A stretch of 64,000 nt of DNA from Lineus longissimus (GCF_910592395.1 NC_088317.1:14940001-15004000); one strand, 5' to 3'; shown: positions 35,401 through 48,540, numbered from the stretch's first letter. Numbers and translations are program-made. Notes: generated from the letters alone by a model not told the origin.

Positions 35401-38400
35401 AACAGTGATCCGGTATCTTAATCAATATTGTCCTCGCTGATCTGCCAATGCTCGCTTCTCCGGCCCTGCACACAAACCCCTGAGACATTCGCCCTCATTT
35501 GGTAAAGTGCCAGCGCAGAAGCAAGTGCGCCCAATCAGAGCATCGCTTACATTTGAGTCAAGGAATTTCAAATACGTAGTAGCAACGATACGTCTGTACT
35601 TCATGAACATCACTGCAAATACAAGAATGGAAACCCCAGTTTTACGCCTTTACCCCAAACAAGTAATACAAGTACCAATTCACCAGTTCAATGTCATCAC
35701 CCCTTCATCACGTGTTGCACATACCAATCCACTCGCAGAATTGGATATGGTCACTTGTTTGGTGCATTTTATCGACGAACTCCCGCCATCGATTCGAAAA
35801 GAAAGCCTCAGCCTTCACCCCAGCACATCAGGCCAGAAGTGGCATTCCATTGCCTGCTGTCACCGAGAGAATCATCTGGGCCACTTGTTCAACCCATTGC
35901 CAGTATCTTTCGTCGACAAAATCGCGGCGAACACCAAATTTATTGTCAAGGTTGCGATTGATCTGAACCTGTTGCATGGAGAGTTTATAGCCTCCGCAAA
36001 GAGTGTTTACATTTATTGTCTGAGGCGGCCACTTAGCAAGACAAGTGCTCATAGACGAGTTACGAGATGTTGGATTCAATCCACATCCGAGCTACGACTG
36101 ATTGGTCCGGTTATCGATCCGACATCCTCGGAACATCCCCGTGATAATCACACCAACCTCCCGGGCCAAATTCAATCATACGACCGATAGCATTGACTAG
36201 AGACGACAAACGTAAAACCTGGTATAACACTAGTGCACTAAAAGACTGCTTAATCAGACGAGAGGCAATAAATTGGCCGCTTCACGGCAGAGGTGGATGG
36301 GGTGCGATTTATACAGCGTGTAGACATTGTAGAAGGTGCAGGGAGGGGGAGCTCAGAACAATACTGGATGACTAGTGCTCCAAGGCGGTCGATACTTTCG
36401 ACCCGCATTTCAAACCCAGTCTCTGCTCTTTCCGGATACTACATATCACTGACATCTTAAGGTCAAAGCCACGGCCGTTGTGGAATTAGTCAACAGAAGT
36501 TTATAAACCCGTGTCAGAACAATTAATAACTCTATGCTAACATGTCCGGATAGAGGCATTTAATAGAGATTTTGCATTCAATACTGACGGAATAGTCGAG
36601 AGAAAAACATAGCTCTAACTTGACCGGGATTCGTACCTTGGCCGCTTGGATACCACAGAGCCTGAAGTCAGCTCTTATTTTTCCGGAAGGTCGTAATGGC
36701 CCGGAAGATCTACTGAGATAGACTGAGGATTTGTCGACGGATCATTGAAGGATCAATAGATTCCCAGCTACTGTGTCATTTGTTGGCGCATTTAGCCCCG
36801 ATTGTCATTCATCAGCCGTGTTCGCGGTCGGGGTACAAGATGTGTCGCCGCGGTCGCGGAATACGATAGCAGATCAGACGGGGTGACTGGCCTCCCAAAC
36901 TGGTCTACGATCGCAGCGGCAACGATTCGGTTAGATGTTTTCCGGGCAGCGAGGACATTTGCAAATGACACTTTCCAAGATTGCATTCAGCTAATGCAAA
37001 CATCTCAGAAAACAGGGCTCCTGGGAGTTTCTTCTTATAGAGTCCATCTCTCAGTGAAACAGTGTGATGCAAAGCTCCATGTATTTTTTATTGGTTTCAC
37101 ACTTGTGTTCTCGGGAGGTAGAAGTACATGTTGACCACTTAATTGCTCTTCGCCAACTTGAACTTCACACGAAAGAGTCAGGCATCTAGGGAACTTGAAA
37201 TACTTTGACCCGACCAAGGCCTGATGATGATCTTATTGACTACGATGATCTTATTGATTATAATCAAGTGTCATTAAAACCTCTTTATGTCAGACGCAGG
37301 TTCTGACTTCATCGTATTTCGGAAATGAGAAATTTTCCACCTACGGCTCATGCAGCCAAAATTCGAATTTAGTCCAGCTGATTATCACGGTTATCAAGGC
37401 CAATCTCAAACAAATTCGACGATAAAATACATTTACAATGTACACATACTTCTTACTTCGCCTCGGCGTTCGCAGCTCTAAGGGTTGCCTTTAGCATGCA
37501 ACTGATTTGAAATCACATTCAAACAAGAATACAGACTCGGCGAAAACGTCTTAACAAGACTGCAATGCCAACTGTGGACATGGATCTCCAAACTCTGAGC
37601 GATTGTGCTGTCTCAAAGCTGGAGTTAAAGGTCTCCTTAAACGACAAACTAGACAACCGCGTCGGGGAGATGGGGCAGTTGAATAGACTAATGGTACTAC
37701 TCACGCTTGTCGTCAATAAAGATCTGTTCCCTTGTCCGAGTGATGCTGGGTGCAGCCACTCAAACGGATTAAGCACTGACCATGCATTCGCAAACTTCTG
37801 GTTTCAACTCTTACCGACCCAAAGCCTGACCTTTACTTTTCCTGCACTCAAACTTGATACAGGTGAATATTAATTAGCTCCTCGACGAAAGCCCATCATC
37901 AGTCCTGTCATTTTCCTTCGAATATCTTTTTTAAAAACATAAATGTGGTCTTTTATCGTCCAAGGCCAGAGTTATATAGGATTCACGTTGTCACTTTTCA
38001 TGCTTCACGTGTCACGAGTTAACTGACTTTGGTTTAAAACACAACGTGGGGGTGAAAGGTGACATCGTGAATCATATGTAACCCGCCACACGGAAATGAC
38101 TTGTCCGTTCTTAATGTCACGCGTGAAAAGTTAACGTGGCACGTTACATTTAAAAACGTGAACTCTGTGTACATGTAATCACAGCCTTAGGGGAACACAG
38201 AACCAGGGGTACACATGACATATGGAGGACCTCTGTAGAGTTATCACAGTCGACCGCAAAGTACATTTTATGATTCAACTGTCACTGGTTAATGTTTAAC
38301 TGTACTGGCCTGCGCCGCCTTGGCTTCAGATTAACCATCAATGTATGCATACTACAAATAGAGCGTGCATTGGATTTATGATTGTCTTTGCTTGATCAGC

Positions 38401-38554
38401 CACCAGAGTGACGTTCAATCAACGAACTAATGTCAAGATACTGTGATTTGATGAGCAAGCCAGGCGTCGTGGCATGGGACTGACGCAAATCTACAGCCAT
38501 GGCCAATATTATTCTTGAGGAACCTGTGCATGGATATCGTCATTCCATTTTGAA
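32481..38554. other. Long stretch without a recognised gene
   Basis: The longest frame is 227 codons on plus at 35507-36190. Two other plus frames and one minus frame are also open over its middle, so the openness is probably compositional. The minus frame there (36079-35828) has a weak look of retroelement polyprotein but no motif I can name. A minus-strand GGTACGAATCCC at about 36635-36646 matches a Pol III B box and may be a SINE remnant. A C13 run sits at 35157-35169. Nothing else is supportable. Confidence 0.35.
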
Positions 38555-38880
38555 AACAGCCGGGGCTATTAATTGTTGGAGTATATTTAATTCCTATTGC
38601 CACTGAAGTGGGTCGTTGTTCCTCTCAGCTGCAACCACAGAAAGCAGCATTAGCCCGAAGCGTGACTCCCCGGGCTATTTTAATTGGCCTACTACTTCGA
38701 AAAAACGGGGCTATATCAACTGTTCGAGTATTTAGTTTGTATTGTCCGTGAAGTGTTAAGATAATCAAACTAGTGAGTTTATGTCATGTTCCCTCGCAAC
38801 TGCAACCACAAAAAAACAACTTATAGCCCGCGGCGCGACTGCGAGAGAATTTTTATTTGGCGAAGTGTTCCGCAGTCTGT
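38555..38880. repeat. Two-unit tandem duplication (~165 bp each)
   Basis: Unit 1 (about 38555-38700) and unit 2 (about 38697-38880) share GGGGCTAT(T/A)..., GAGTAT(A/T)T(A/T)..., TATTG(C/T)C..TGAAGTG, GCAACCACA(G/A)A and TAGCCCG.(A/G)GCG in order. Divergence is substantial, with about 25 extra bases in unit 2. Confidence 0.55.
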
Positions 38881-41800
38881 TTCGATGCTATCTCACGCAA
38901 TGCCAGATATCTGTTTGCCGTCTATCTGATCGGACTAAGTGAAATCTTGCTCAATTACACATTGACAAATTTGCCTGATTACACAGCGAATCTGTCATGA
39001 ATACTATAAACTCTAGCGCGGAATGGTTGCTGGCGGCAGAGCTCGCGGATCGTAGCCAAACAAATACTTTGAGGGACAAGAAGCCAACGGGCTTGTTGGT
39101 TTTTCATTCTGGAAAAAGCTTTCAGTACGACCGTGACTTTCCCAATGTGGGCGGGCTACAAGAACAACATATACCTTAAGGAGGTCATCCTAAAACAAAC
39201 CATTTCAAACAAAAAAACCTCTCAAGCGTTACCAGAAAAATTCGGCAAGTTATATATGCTGCAGCATGACTGGCCGAGGACGAAAGAGGTGGTATATACA
39301 TGTTACAAGTTCTTCAACCAAAAAATATTTGGGCGATTCTGTGATTTTCGAAAACCAAGATGTTACACGAACAGCACAAATTGGCGGTTTATCGCCGTGG
39401 AGTTTCGTGGTTAAACCTGGTAGAGCCTTGTCATTTGAAACTCTAAAAATCAATAGACGATGTTGATTAATTATCTATCGGATTTTTATTCAAGACGCAA
39501 TAACTTCTGGCTGAGATAAGTTTTTTCACAAGTGAGAAATTTCTAGAAGCTTATCGTTGAATAGAACAATATCAGTTATGGTTTCGATAAAATATTGATA
39601 CAGACGCAATTACTGTTATCGGCGTTAGCAGTATAACGCTCGCATTACATGTAAGTCCTAACGTTACTATGCAAATGAAATTTGCTGAAGGGATAAAACG
39701 ATTAGTTAAGCTAATGCTGGCGTTTGTCATAAACACCGATTGAGCAACTGGACTATGTATACATCTATGCCATTTCTGAAGACTTATGTCGTCTGTTGGA
39801 TCTCATATGCTATCGATGTATCTATGGTGTTAAAACATCAGTCTCTCCAACAATGTGGGTTCCTGTAGGCACTCTAATGCAGTTTTAAACGGACGCGTAT
39901 CTGTAGTGCTCCCTGGGTTCCGAGCTGGCACTGAAAATGTCCTGTAATTTGTAATTCCTGCGCCAAGGCCGTTGCACGTAAATTCCAAGTTGTCCCTTTT
40001 GTGTCACTGTGGATGTCACCAGAAGGTGTTTAATCTCGAACAACCGCAAGTGGCCCATGACGTACGGAAACATTGCTGTATTTTTTAGAGATAAATTCTT
40101 ATAACATCGATGTAAAATGGTCAGATCCAGGCTGTCTATAGCCATATAAAGTCCATAGAATCATGAAATATAGGTATATGTAGGTAGAGTATTGGTGCTT
40201 TGATCGTTATTTAACAGTTGAGTCTTTGTATGCAAAAGACGGCTTTTCTCAGACAAGCCAATCTACCTGAATCTAAATTTGAACCACCTATATGTCATTC
40301 CGGATGCCGACCTTAACATTTTCCTCGACTGTTCAACGCTCGCCTACGATTGTTTCAGTTAATAATTCAGAGGCATCGTCATTAGGTCGGATATATGATC
40401 GTGTGATTTCTGCTAGAGTGGGGGCGAAATGAGGTCTTCGTCACCAGAAATACAGCGGAAATTAGGATGAAATTGAGATGGAGTGAGAAGAAAAAAGACC
40501 GTATCAGTTCTTTCTTTGATCTCGGTTCTTTATTTCTATTTAGGCAGAAGGTGGAAAGAAATTGCGAATTAGATGACGTACTTTCGTGAATGACGTGGGT
40601 GACAGGTATGGTTGTTCCAAAGCGAGAGATAGTCATTTCCATTATTCCACACAGCAATACACACATTATTGTCGTCAGGTTAAGTTGATGCTCTTCATTA
40701 CAAAAGCAAGTGCTGTAACCTATGCTTGCTAATACTAAGTCTAGTTTTTTTAACAGGGGATGAAAACCATTATAAGATTAGCCATTATGATTTCTTGTTA
40801 GCTACTGTTCCCAAAAGCTTCCCCTGCCGTTATTGAAAGGCTAGTCTACTAGAGCCCTTTTGCTAAATCATGAAACAAAAATCTCCAGTCCCATGCGACG
40901 AAAATGGTTTTTCTTGGACAGGCCATAATTGAGCATCCAGGACACAATACTTAACATATTGAAAATGTGCCACAAACATGTCGAACATCCAATCGACCGC
41001 CTCCATTCATACGCAACAGCATTTAACGCGCTGAATCCGCGATAATTCGACTTAACCCAATCAGCGGTAAAGCTCCACTCTGAGTCTGCAAAGTGATCAG
41101 ACAGCGTCTCAATGTGCTGCAAATAAGACCTTATTTCACCTAATTCAATTTGGGAGACAATTTTGCTGTCTACCATCTCTCAGCAGACATATTTGATCGA
41201 ATCACTACTTCTAAATGCGAAGTATAGCGTTTAAAGATTTATCGGTTGAACGTGTTCTTGCGCATGTACGCTGAAAGGAAGGTTGCGGAGAGGGCAATAT
41301 TTTATGCTAAAAGGCTAAAGCGTTACGGTTGTAATGAGCCTATGCTGAAAATTGCTAATGTATCATTTATTTCCGAACTCATACTGTAATGCCTAATTTG
41401 TAAGGTATACATTACGATTATTAGTCGTTTTTACACGGTGCAGATCAAGACTAATTCAGGTACGAGCCTTTTTTATTTCCCTCTTATAAAAGCGAAGCAA
41501 TCGTTCTGACATCTCCTTGTCTGAGGCACGGGTTCCGATCGCCAGTCTCGGGTCGGTGCAGGCCGGTGTAGACCGGTGGAGGTGGGTTTATTTATGCGGG
41601 TGGAGGCGAACCAGCTCGGGGCCGGTTTGCACACTGTCCTTACGTGATGTCATTCGCGGGGATTGCGTCGTGTTCCTCTCATGAAATTTCCCACGGAAAT
41701 TGCCCATGCTGGTTTAAGCCTATCGACCATCCTGGAAGCTGTTTCGTGGGGGTCGATGATATCAGGACTTGCCGTGATGATCCTTTGATAAGACGCAAAT

Positions 41801-44800
41801 TTAGGCCTGGGTGCGGGGAGCGGACTTTGTCTGAAGAAATAGACCGTAGATTTGGCCGAGCCTGAATTAGTGGGCTAAATAGACCGTGCATTGGGCTAGG
41901 CCTAAATTGTTTCAACTGCAAAGTACGGGGTAAAATAACGTAATGTTCTCAGAAAGACATCAAGAATATGTCGTGAGCAATCACCTGGAAGAGTGTCGCG
42001 AAGTGTTGTCGCAAGACATCATTCGCGTCGAAACCTTCAGGACACCGATAGACTTTAATAATTCAGAGGTCCAGTTGGAAATGTCGATATGTTGAGATTG
42101 GAACAAATACACATCTATAGATCGCATTCACCTGGATTACTGAACTAGTCTTTCTTCATTGTGATAGAAAGGGGAAATCTCGGGAAGGAGTGGGGAAATG
42201 CGTCAACCTTTTTCATCATATCTTTGGGCAGGCGATTTTACTTCATTTTTGTCTGAGATTTTGAATGAGATGTTAAAATGCCAGTCGTTTCATAAAGATT
42301 TTAACCATCTACAGATTATTAGCTCAGTGTTTGTTAAAAGGTTGGAGGTGAAATGACGCCTGTGCTGGCCTATGGAATTGATACCGAACTGGAGATATCG
42401 GTTGTCACACCAAACACGGCGAGAATGGAGGTAAATGTATTTGGCTAAACGACAGCTCCACCCAAGCGGCGTTGGGGCTGTACTGGGGCGATGATCAAGA
42501 TAATTGTAACACTTAACCTTACCTTATTCCGTTAACAGATTCCTAAAAATATGTCCGTATTGCACGTTTGTATGAAATGATGTACGGTGACAGATAATCC
42601 GAATTTGCAGCACATTTTGTAAAAAATCTTGCAGAAATATCTCTTACATCCGAGAACAGACTCAGAGATATGCTGTTTCAGTGTGAATACATATATTTCC
42701 GAATGACCTATATCTGACGTACGCCAGCAATATCATTGCCGCTGATGGTGACCAACTCTTGACATTTTCCGTTCAACCCAGCGAAACCTGTGGCGGGGAA
42801 GGTTTAATTAACTTTTTTGCTTTTAGCAAAGAATGCCACTCCTAGATGGATTGATTTTCTCACATTATTTCGCTCTGATTACATTGTGCCATGTGGAGTT
42901 TCACACACATTATGAAAAACCGATTGAAGGAACCAGTGATAGATAGATACGGTAAACCGCAAAATTTTTACCTGCCTTTTATTTTCGCGAATTTCACGAA
43001 AAATGAAAATCGCGAAATTATTTTTTGATTGGAAAACAGAAAGAATACTTTCGTAATCCGTTAAAATAAAAAATTTGAAACTGTGTGTAAATATTTTACA
43101 GAAACTTTCGCGAAGTGCAAGTAAATAGGGGAACAGTTTGCGATTTGCAGTGTACATTTATAGTATATCATATTTTTTCTCTTTAATTGCCAGAAAAATA
43201 CGTATTGGCCATATCACATGCCGATCCACCGTCGTTGTGCGTATATCCATCCTTGAAAGGAGAAGACCTTAGGACTGATATTCACCGCCGATAAGTCGGC
43301 ATGGCCATATCATTGTTTTTCTACCTGGGTACATTGGTCCCGGAGGAGTACCAGGACGCGACGAAAACCAATGTGGCTACGGAGGCTGTAACCGATGTGA
43401 CAGGGCATGTTTCTATCAGGGGTGTTTTTGTCTAAAAATGAATTGATCTTACAACAGCGAAAAGAGAGTGTCGTTGCCCCAGTGACATTGACCCTCATGA
43501 AAAATGTTCGAAATCGCTTTAGACATTTTCTAAAATTTAGGTGGATTTGACAGAGGCTATAGTTCTGCATGACGTTCAAAGACATTTTCCTAGCCCCCCC
43601 CCCCCCCCCCCCCGCCATACTGTATCAGCAGGAACTAAACAACTTAACAAGAGACCTTTGTAATCAAGATGAAATGACGTAACTCAGTTCTGAGTATATA
43701 CGTGTTTCAATAGCAGCAAAAGAAACCTTTGAAAATGCTAGCCTGCTCTCTGTGTATTGGTCGATTCCTTTAAGCGGCCTGCTCCGGGCCGAAGAATCTG
43801 ATCGTCTGCCGCACTCTCAGCTAATAAATCAAGCGTCAAAGATGATGCATTACCAAGTCATTTGCTCGAGTGCGTGTCATCACGTTGGCACGCTGATGGC
43901 CTATAATCATCCGACGGGAAATGACCCGTTATTCTTCCTAAGGATCACGGTCTGACAGAGACTGGAAACTGCTCGAAGCGGGCTTCATCAGTAGTCGTTT
44001 GCAAAAAATGATCGCTGCGGGATTTTTTATTTGTTGATGTCTCTATACATCACCACAGAGTAATTCCGTTTTAACAGATTATTGGGTGATGGTTGAATAA
44101 TAAAGTTTAGCACTTTATTTCAAATCTCTGCCCATCGCACCCTGGTTTTTTCATTCGCCAAGCCAAATTTAAGCAAAATTTGATATCAATTTATTCCGAC
44201 GCGACGCCTGACGTCACACATGACCATACGGTCAGTGATTGGTCGATTCGCAAATATTACATAGCTTGCACGTGATCAGTGCCAAGTGTTGGTGACGTAC
44301 GATCCAACCTCTAAACAGCTTTCCGTAACACGGCTCCTAGACCATTATATAGCCTCCATCCGCTACGTTGTACATCGAGACCATGTGCTATCTCGAAAAA
44401 AGCCAGGAATTCCAGCCCAAACGCATTTAAGCTGAAGCCATGATGAAAAACAGGAAAACCCCACAGTGTGAAAATAGTTTGACGTCACAAGGCTAGCCAA
44501 CCAATAAGGCCATTGTTTCGTCAACCAATCATTTTCGCAATAGGTACCTCACACTTCGTCCCGAAAGGGACGAACTATTGATCTACATGGCTTCCCTTCC
44601 CTTTCTCGAGGACACAAGCCGACATAAATGTGACAGTATTTCGTCTGCCCCGGCGAACTATTCGCATCCAAACTACTATGAGTCACACCGCCAAATATCA
44701 TTCATTAGTAACATTACCGGGAAACAGTCATTGGGTCATCTTGAGGCTGAGATCAGAAGAGTGAAGTAGTTCTGAAATACATCTCTGATGATTTCCACCT

Positions 44801-44995
44801 AGTTTAGAAAATTGCTTCCAGAGTTTATATCAAAGATATCAAGAGTGGGTCAAGGATTAATGATGCCATCATTTTTCTTTATCGCTTTGGAGATATAAGG
44901 CAAACAGCTCTGGTTGATTGGGCCATGTCATTACATCAGTGGATTGCTCGGATGAATAGTACATGTGCAGAATATAGTTTGACCTTTTTTACAGA
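38881..44995. other. Long stretch without a recognised gene
   Basis: A minus-strand ORF at 41176-40868 (102 codons, true ATG, Trp-containing and mixed composition) is the most protein-like frame but has no domain, promoter or splice support. A C20 run lies at 43594-43613. TTATCTC/GAGATAA-like and GTAC palindromes are scattered. I see no RNA gene. Confidence 0.35.
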
Positions 44996-44997
44996 TA

Positions 44998-45094
44998 TAC
45001 GAGGCAGAAGGGCAGAAGGGCATATTCCCCCTGCTGGGAGACAACCCGGGGAATTTATTACTGTGATATCATTTTTGTGGCTGATGAGGGCAAG
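44998..45094 (+). other. Candidate exon A, copy 1 of a duplicated segment
   Basis: Bounded by TTTTTTACAG and an AAG|GTA donor, this block and 47437-47506 translate in one shared frame to related peptides. Both contain Q.(G/E)RR, C(W/R)ETT.G, a Cys about six residues on, and a terminal DEGK, with a 4-codon in-frame indel between them. Both open in the same phase and end in phase 0. A 1125-bp transposon begins three bases into the intron. I do not recognise the protein. The flanking intron is also similar, so the frame conservation could be incidental to a DNA duplication. Confidence 0.35.
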
Positions 45095-45097
45095 GTA

Positions 45098-46222
45098 CAG
45101 TGGAACCCCGGTTGGCGACCACCTCAGTAACGCGACCACCCCGCCAACGCGACCACGATTGTCCGGTCCCGAATGGTTTCCTCTCTAATTACCATTAAGA
45201 GACCCCCGCTAAGACGACCACACCGGTACCCCGACCGCGACCACTGGCTTGGCCGGTCCCAAACTGAAAATCAACCCCGCTAACCCGACCACCAGGCCTA
45301 ATTGCCGTAATCGGTCGCGACCGCGGCATAGTAATTAGCACCTCGCTGCCAAGCTTTGTTGAGACGGGGACAATGGGCATGGGAATACATATGAAAACAA
45401 AAAATACAATGTTATTTTGCAGGTATGATCAATTGTATAAGTGTAAATGAATAAATAAACTTTCCTTTTCTAACGTTTTCATGGTTTATTTTCATTACTG
45501 AGCCAGTTCAGTACCAGACAAGCGCACTCAGCAGCAGCGAAATCATGTGATTTGCGTGATTTGCATATGAACTTATAATAAACGGCGGGTAGTTTGAAGA
45601 CCACACTTATGACAATAACAAGCTTGCGAGACGTTTGAATGTTTTATGATATGGAGAACTTGGTTGATTTACTACAGTATCATTTTATATTTCTTTAAAT
45701 ATTTTGACTGAAAATAGACTTGATTAAAACTGTAGCATTACTCAACTCATCTTCTCAGGTGTGAATTGCTGATGAATCTTGGAACTCGCCGCTAATTTAT
45801 TTTCGCATATTTTCGGAATCATACGACAAGTTTACTTCAATCGTCACAAACAGTCGGGTACATGGAGGATGATTCACCAAATTGCCCGCAAATGCGTCAC
45901 GTCGGGCAGATAATGAAACTTTGCGGATAAAATGAGTTACAAAATTACCTTTTCTAACTCATTCTGAGAATGTAACATGTAATTTTATCGACGAACTGTT
46001 CTTGCGAGGCATGATAACAAAACTTTGGAGCGTGCATCATCTCAATCAGGCAGCGTTGCTATGGTAGTACAGCGTACACACGCCATGCAGTCGGCAATTT
46101 TGGCGGTAAAAATAATCATGTATTTCGTCTGGGGATTCCCAACTTCCCTAACACGACCACCCCGGTAACACGACCACTCCGACCACGGTCCCATGAGTGG
46201 TCGTGTTACCGGGGTTCCACTG
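45098..46222 (+). mobile_element. TA-flanked non-autonomous pogo/Tc-like transposon, 1125 bp
   Basis: The left end CAGTGGAACCCCGGTTGGCG and the right end, in reverse complement CAGTGGAACCCCGGTAACAC, are terminal inverted repeats. TA at 45096-45097 and 46223-46224 is the target duplication. Subterminal regions repeat CGACCACC-type motifs. No transposase frame is present. A related unoccupied site exists at about 47500-47510 (GATGAGGGCAAGGTACTTTG), which confirms the boundaries and the TA target. The insertion point is the TA of a putative splice donor (AAG|GTAC). Confidence 0.85.
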
Positions 46223-46345
46223 TACTTTATAGTCATGGTAGTTCTCAGGTAATAGGCTCCCTCTTATTTTCACTAGTCCATGTCCAGTCATTTTCGCCCC
46301 AGACCCACAACGATGCCAACAGATCGCCATCGCGTTAAAGGATTC
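46223..46345 (+). repeat. Continuation of duplicated segment, copy 1 (after the transposon)
   Basis: CACTAGTCCATGTCC and CCCAGACCCACAACGATGCC here match TAACTAGTCCATGACC and CCCAGAACCCACAATGATGC at about 47560-47605. A third, partial match (TTTCACTAGTCCATGTCATT) is at about 58830-58850. The conserved core could be intron plus a short terminal exon (ACCCACAACGATGCC with an early stop), but that is speculative. Confidence 0.5.
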
Positions 46346-47410
46346 GAGTAATGAAAAGTAGATCATGACGGAAGATTAGCCTTTGATACCAAGGACGGCA
46401 TTATTCCTTTTTTTCTGATCTACGTGGTATAATGAAAACATGTCACATCTTCACTACAAAGAGACAACCACTGATAGTGGTCTATTTGTCACTGCGATAG
46501 ATACAAAGAACGCGTACAGCTAGGTCTTCGGGGAAAATGGGTGATCCTTATTATCAATATATTCCCAAGTTCTATCTTCCTGGGTCCTACTTATATTCCC
46601 CCCATTTACAATAATACCAAATTCTTACTTTTCAAAACAATGACAAAAAAATGACAGGGTCGACGTTGATCCTTGATTTCAGACAGGGAAGCTATCATGT
46701 GTACATCAAGTTTTGGTTGAGGTTTGGGTCAGAGTTAGGGCTGATCAGGGCGGGAAGCAAGATTTAAAAAGTTGCTTCTGGTTTAGGGATAGGAATATTT
46801 TACATGGCCAGGGTTTTCAACTAGCTTTTTCCGCTACAAATCCATGCATAAAACGCTTTGAATACGGTCTTTGCAGAAACACACTCTGGGAACCCGGGAA
46901 TGCAATTCCATGTAAATGATAATGGCCCACAATTTCCAAAGGTCCATGGAAATGGTTCGGACTCGCTACTTTCTCTTGAATGCATCACAGGCGTCGCCAT
47001 TAGATGCGGTCACGTAGACTCAAGTAATCACAAGTAGATCATTAGGGAAAAGGATATCGTCCGTATGAATGTATGGACAACGATCGAATTCAAAGTGGTA
47101 GAGGACTTTGACTGACTGACTGACCTAGTGCAAAAAGGGCACCTGTGGCAAAAATATTAGAAAACCCTTGAGATTGGTCGGAGATGCTCTAATTGGTGCG
47201 ATTGATGCAATCACCGATTGATGATCATTACCGATTCTTCTTTGCTTCCTTGAGCAAGAGACTCAACCCTAAAGTGTTTCGTCATATAGGATGAGGCGTA
47301 AAACAAATGCTGTACCTGGTTCCTATCCCATGCGAAACTCAAATCGACCGCAAAGCTCGGCGAGAATGAATACGAGCTATTGATTCAGTCTTAGAGCCTG
47401 TCATTTCTTT
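46346..47410. other. Intergenic, no gene recognised
   Basis: No convincing exon, repeat or RNA gene is seen between the two copies of the duplicated segment. Confidence 0.35.
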
Positions 47411-47640
47411 CACAAATCTACTAGGCAGAATGAAAGGAGGACACATCCCAACTGCAGGGAGACTACTCTTGGGTTTCATTGCATAGATGATGAGGGCAAG
47501 GTACTTTGCAGCCACGGTGGTACGTAGTTCTTGGTTTACAGACTATTGTCCTTTATTCTAACTAGTCCATGACCTGTTGCTATCACCCAGAACCCACAAT
47601 GATGCCGATAGACATTTGTCGATCGCCTTTCTCTGAATCC
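47411..47640 (+). repeat. Duplicated segment, copy 2, with the empty transposon site
   Basis: It is collinear with 44998-45097 plus 46223-46345 but lacks the 1125-bp element: GATGAGGGCAAGGTAC runs straight into TTTGCAGCC. It includes candidate exon A copy 2 (47437-47506, after TTTCTTTCACAAATCTACTAG, ending GGGCAAG|GTACTT). Divergence from copy 1 is considerable, so the duplication is old. Confidence 0.65.
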
Positions 47641-47820
47641 TCGTCTGAGCACAGAGGTAATTTGATCAATACTTCCGATTGAAGGAGAAAATTGAAGCAG
47701 ATCGAGAATCTAAAATGTAGTTCGATCCTCGCTTGAACCTCTCATAGATGCAGCCAAGGTCTCCGGTGTCCCCTTGAAGCCACTCTATAAGAAATGGGAA
47801 TAACTTTGTTTGCCAGCAGA

Positions 47821-47969
47821 AATGTGGCCACCAAGATTCTTTGGGTGGTATGTGTGGTTCACAGATTACAACACAGTGGGGAACGTTGTATGGTGTGATT
47901 TCCTGCCTTCTGGTGGTCCTCATGATCAAACCAATTTGGAAGAATGGGTGTGTCATCAGTGGCTAAGGT
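47821..47969 (+). other. Candidate exon, Trp-rich, unidentified gene
   Basis: A run bounded by TTTGTTTGCCAGCAG (AG at about 47818-47819) and GGCTAAG|GTATTTC is open in one frame for about 50 codons. The peptide is Trp/Cys-containing and protein-like (WYVWFTDY, NVVWCDFLPSGGP, LEEWVCHQW). I do not recognise the family. It may belong with exon A copy 2, 310 bp upstream, but no transcript evidence exists. The antisense frame is also open. Confidence 0.3.
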
Positions 47970-48410
47970 ATTTCTTTTTAGTGAACACTTGATTTAACGC
48001 TTTTCTGAAGTTGTGATTAAAGAGATCCAGTCGTGGCACAAAATCTTTATTTAGACTAGCTGGACGTCGTAAAAATAACTAAATAGGTGATTACTTCTTA
48101 TGCAGTTTTCTTGATCCGGTTTTGTTGAAGCAAAAACGATGCCACTGATGTATTCAGCCAAATATTGGTTTTCATGTCTGGACATGGCAATTCTTTACAT
48201 TTGTATGACATCCAAGATGTCTTATGGGTATTCGCCGTGATGGTTGGACAAGGACCGGCAACTCTGGTCTATTTGGCAATCGCTGAAGAACGGCTTTCCA
48301 CCACTGCTTTTTTACTCTTATCACATGCCAAGGAGTCGAAGTGGCGGGATTCAGATCAATAAACCCGATTTCGCCATTGAGTGTATAGAGTGTAGAAGTG
48401 TTTTGATATT

Positions 48411-48540
48411 AGAGAGTTTTAGCAAATCCCCCGAAACGCCACCGTGTACGCCTATCGCATCGTCTGACCTCGTGAAAACGACGTCACACAATGGATTTCG
48501 CATTCACGTTGACGTTCCGGGGAATTTTCGAAAACTCCCT
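48411..48540. mobile_element. Fold-back element, AGGGAGT...TTCGCAAA family, copy 4
   Basis: It runs from AGAGAGTTTTAGCAAATCCC to the inverse TTTTCGAAAACTCCCT, 130 bp, with GAAACGCC and GACGTTCCGGGG arms. The flanks are ATT on the left and AAT on the right. It belongs with the elements at 21386, 24996 and 25101. Confidence 0.65.

Noticed and set aside
35507-36190. 227-codon plus-strand frame, the longest after the cholinesterase
   Set aside because: All three plus frames and one minus frame are open over the same stretch, there is no domain or splice-site support, and the openness looks compositional.
37519-37873. Overlapping 102-codon plus and 85-codon minus frames
   Set aside because: Both look moderately protein-like, which is a sign that neither can be trusted. 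No splice-bounded exon or known domain was found.
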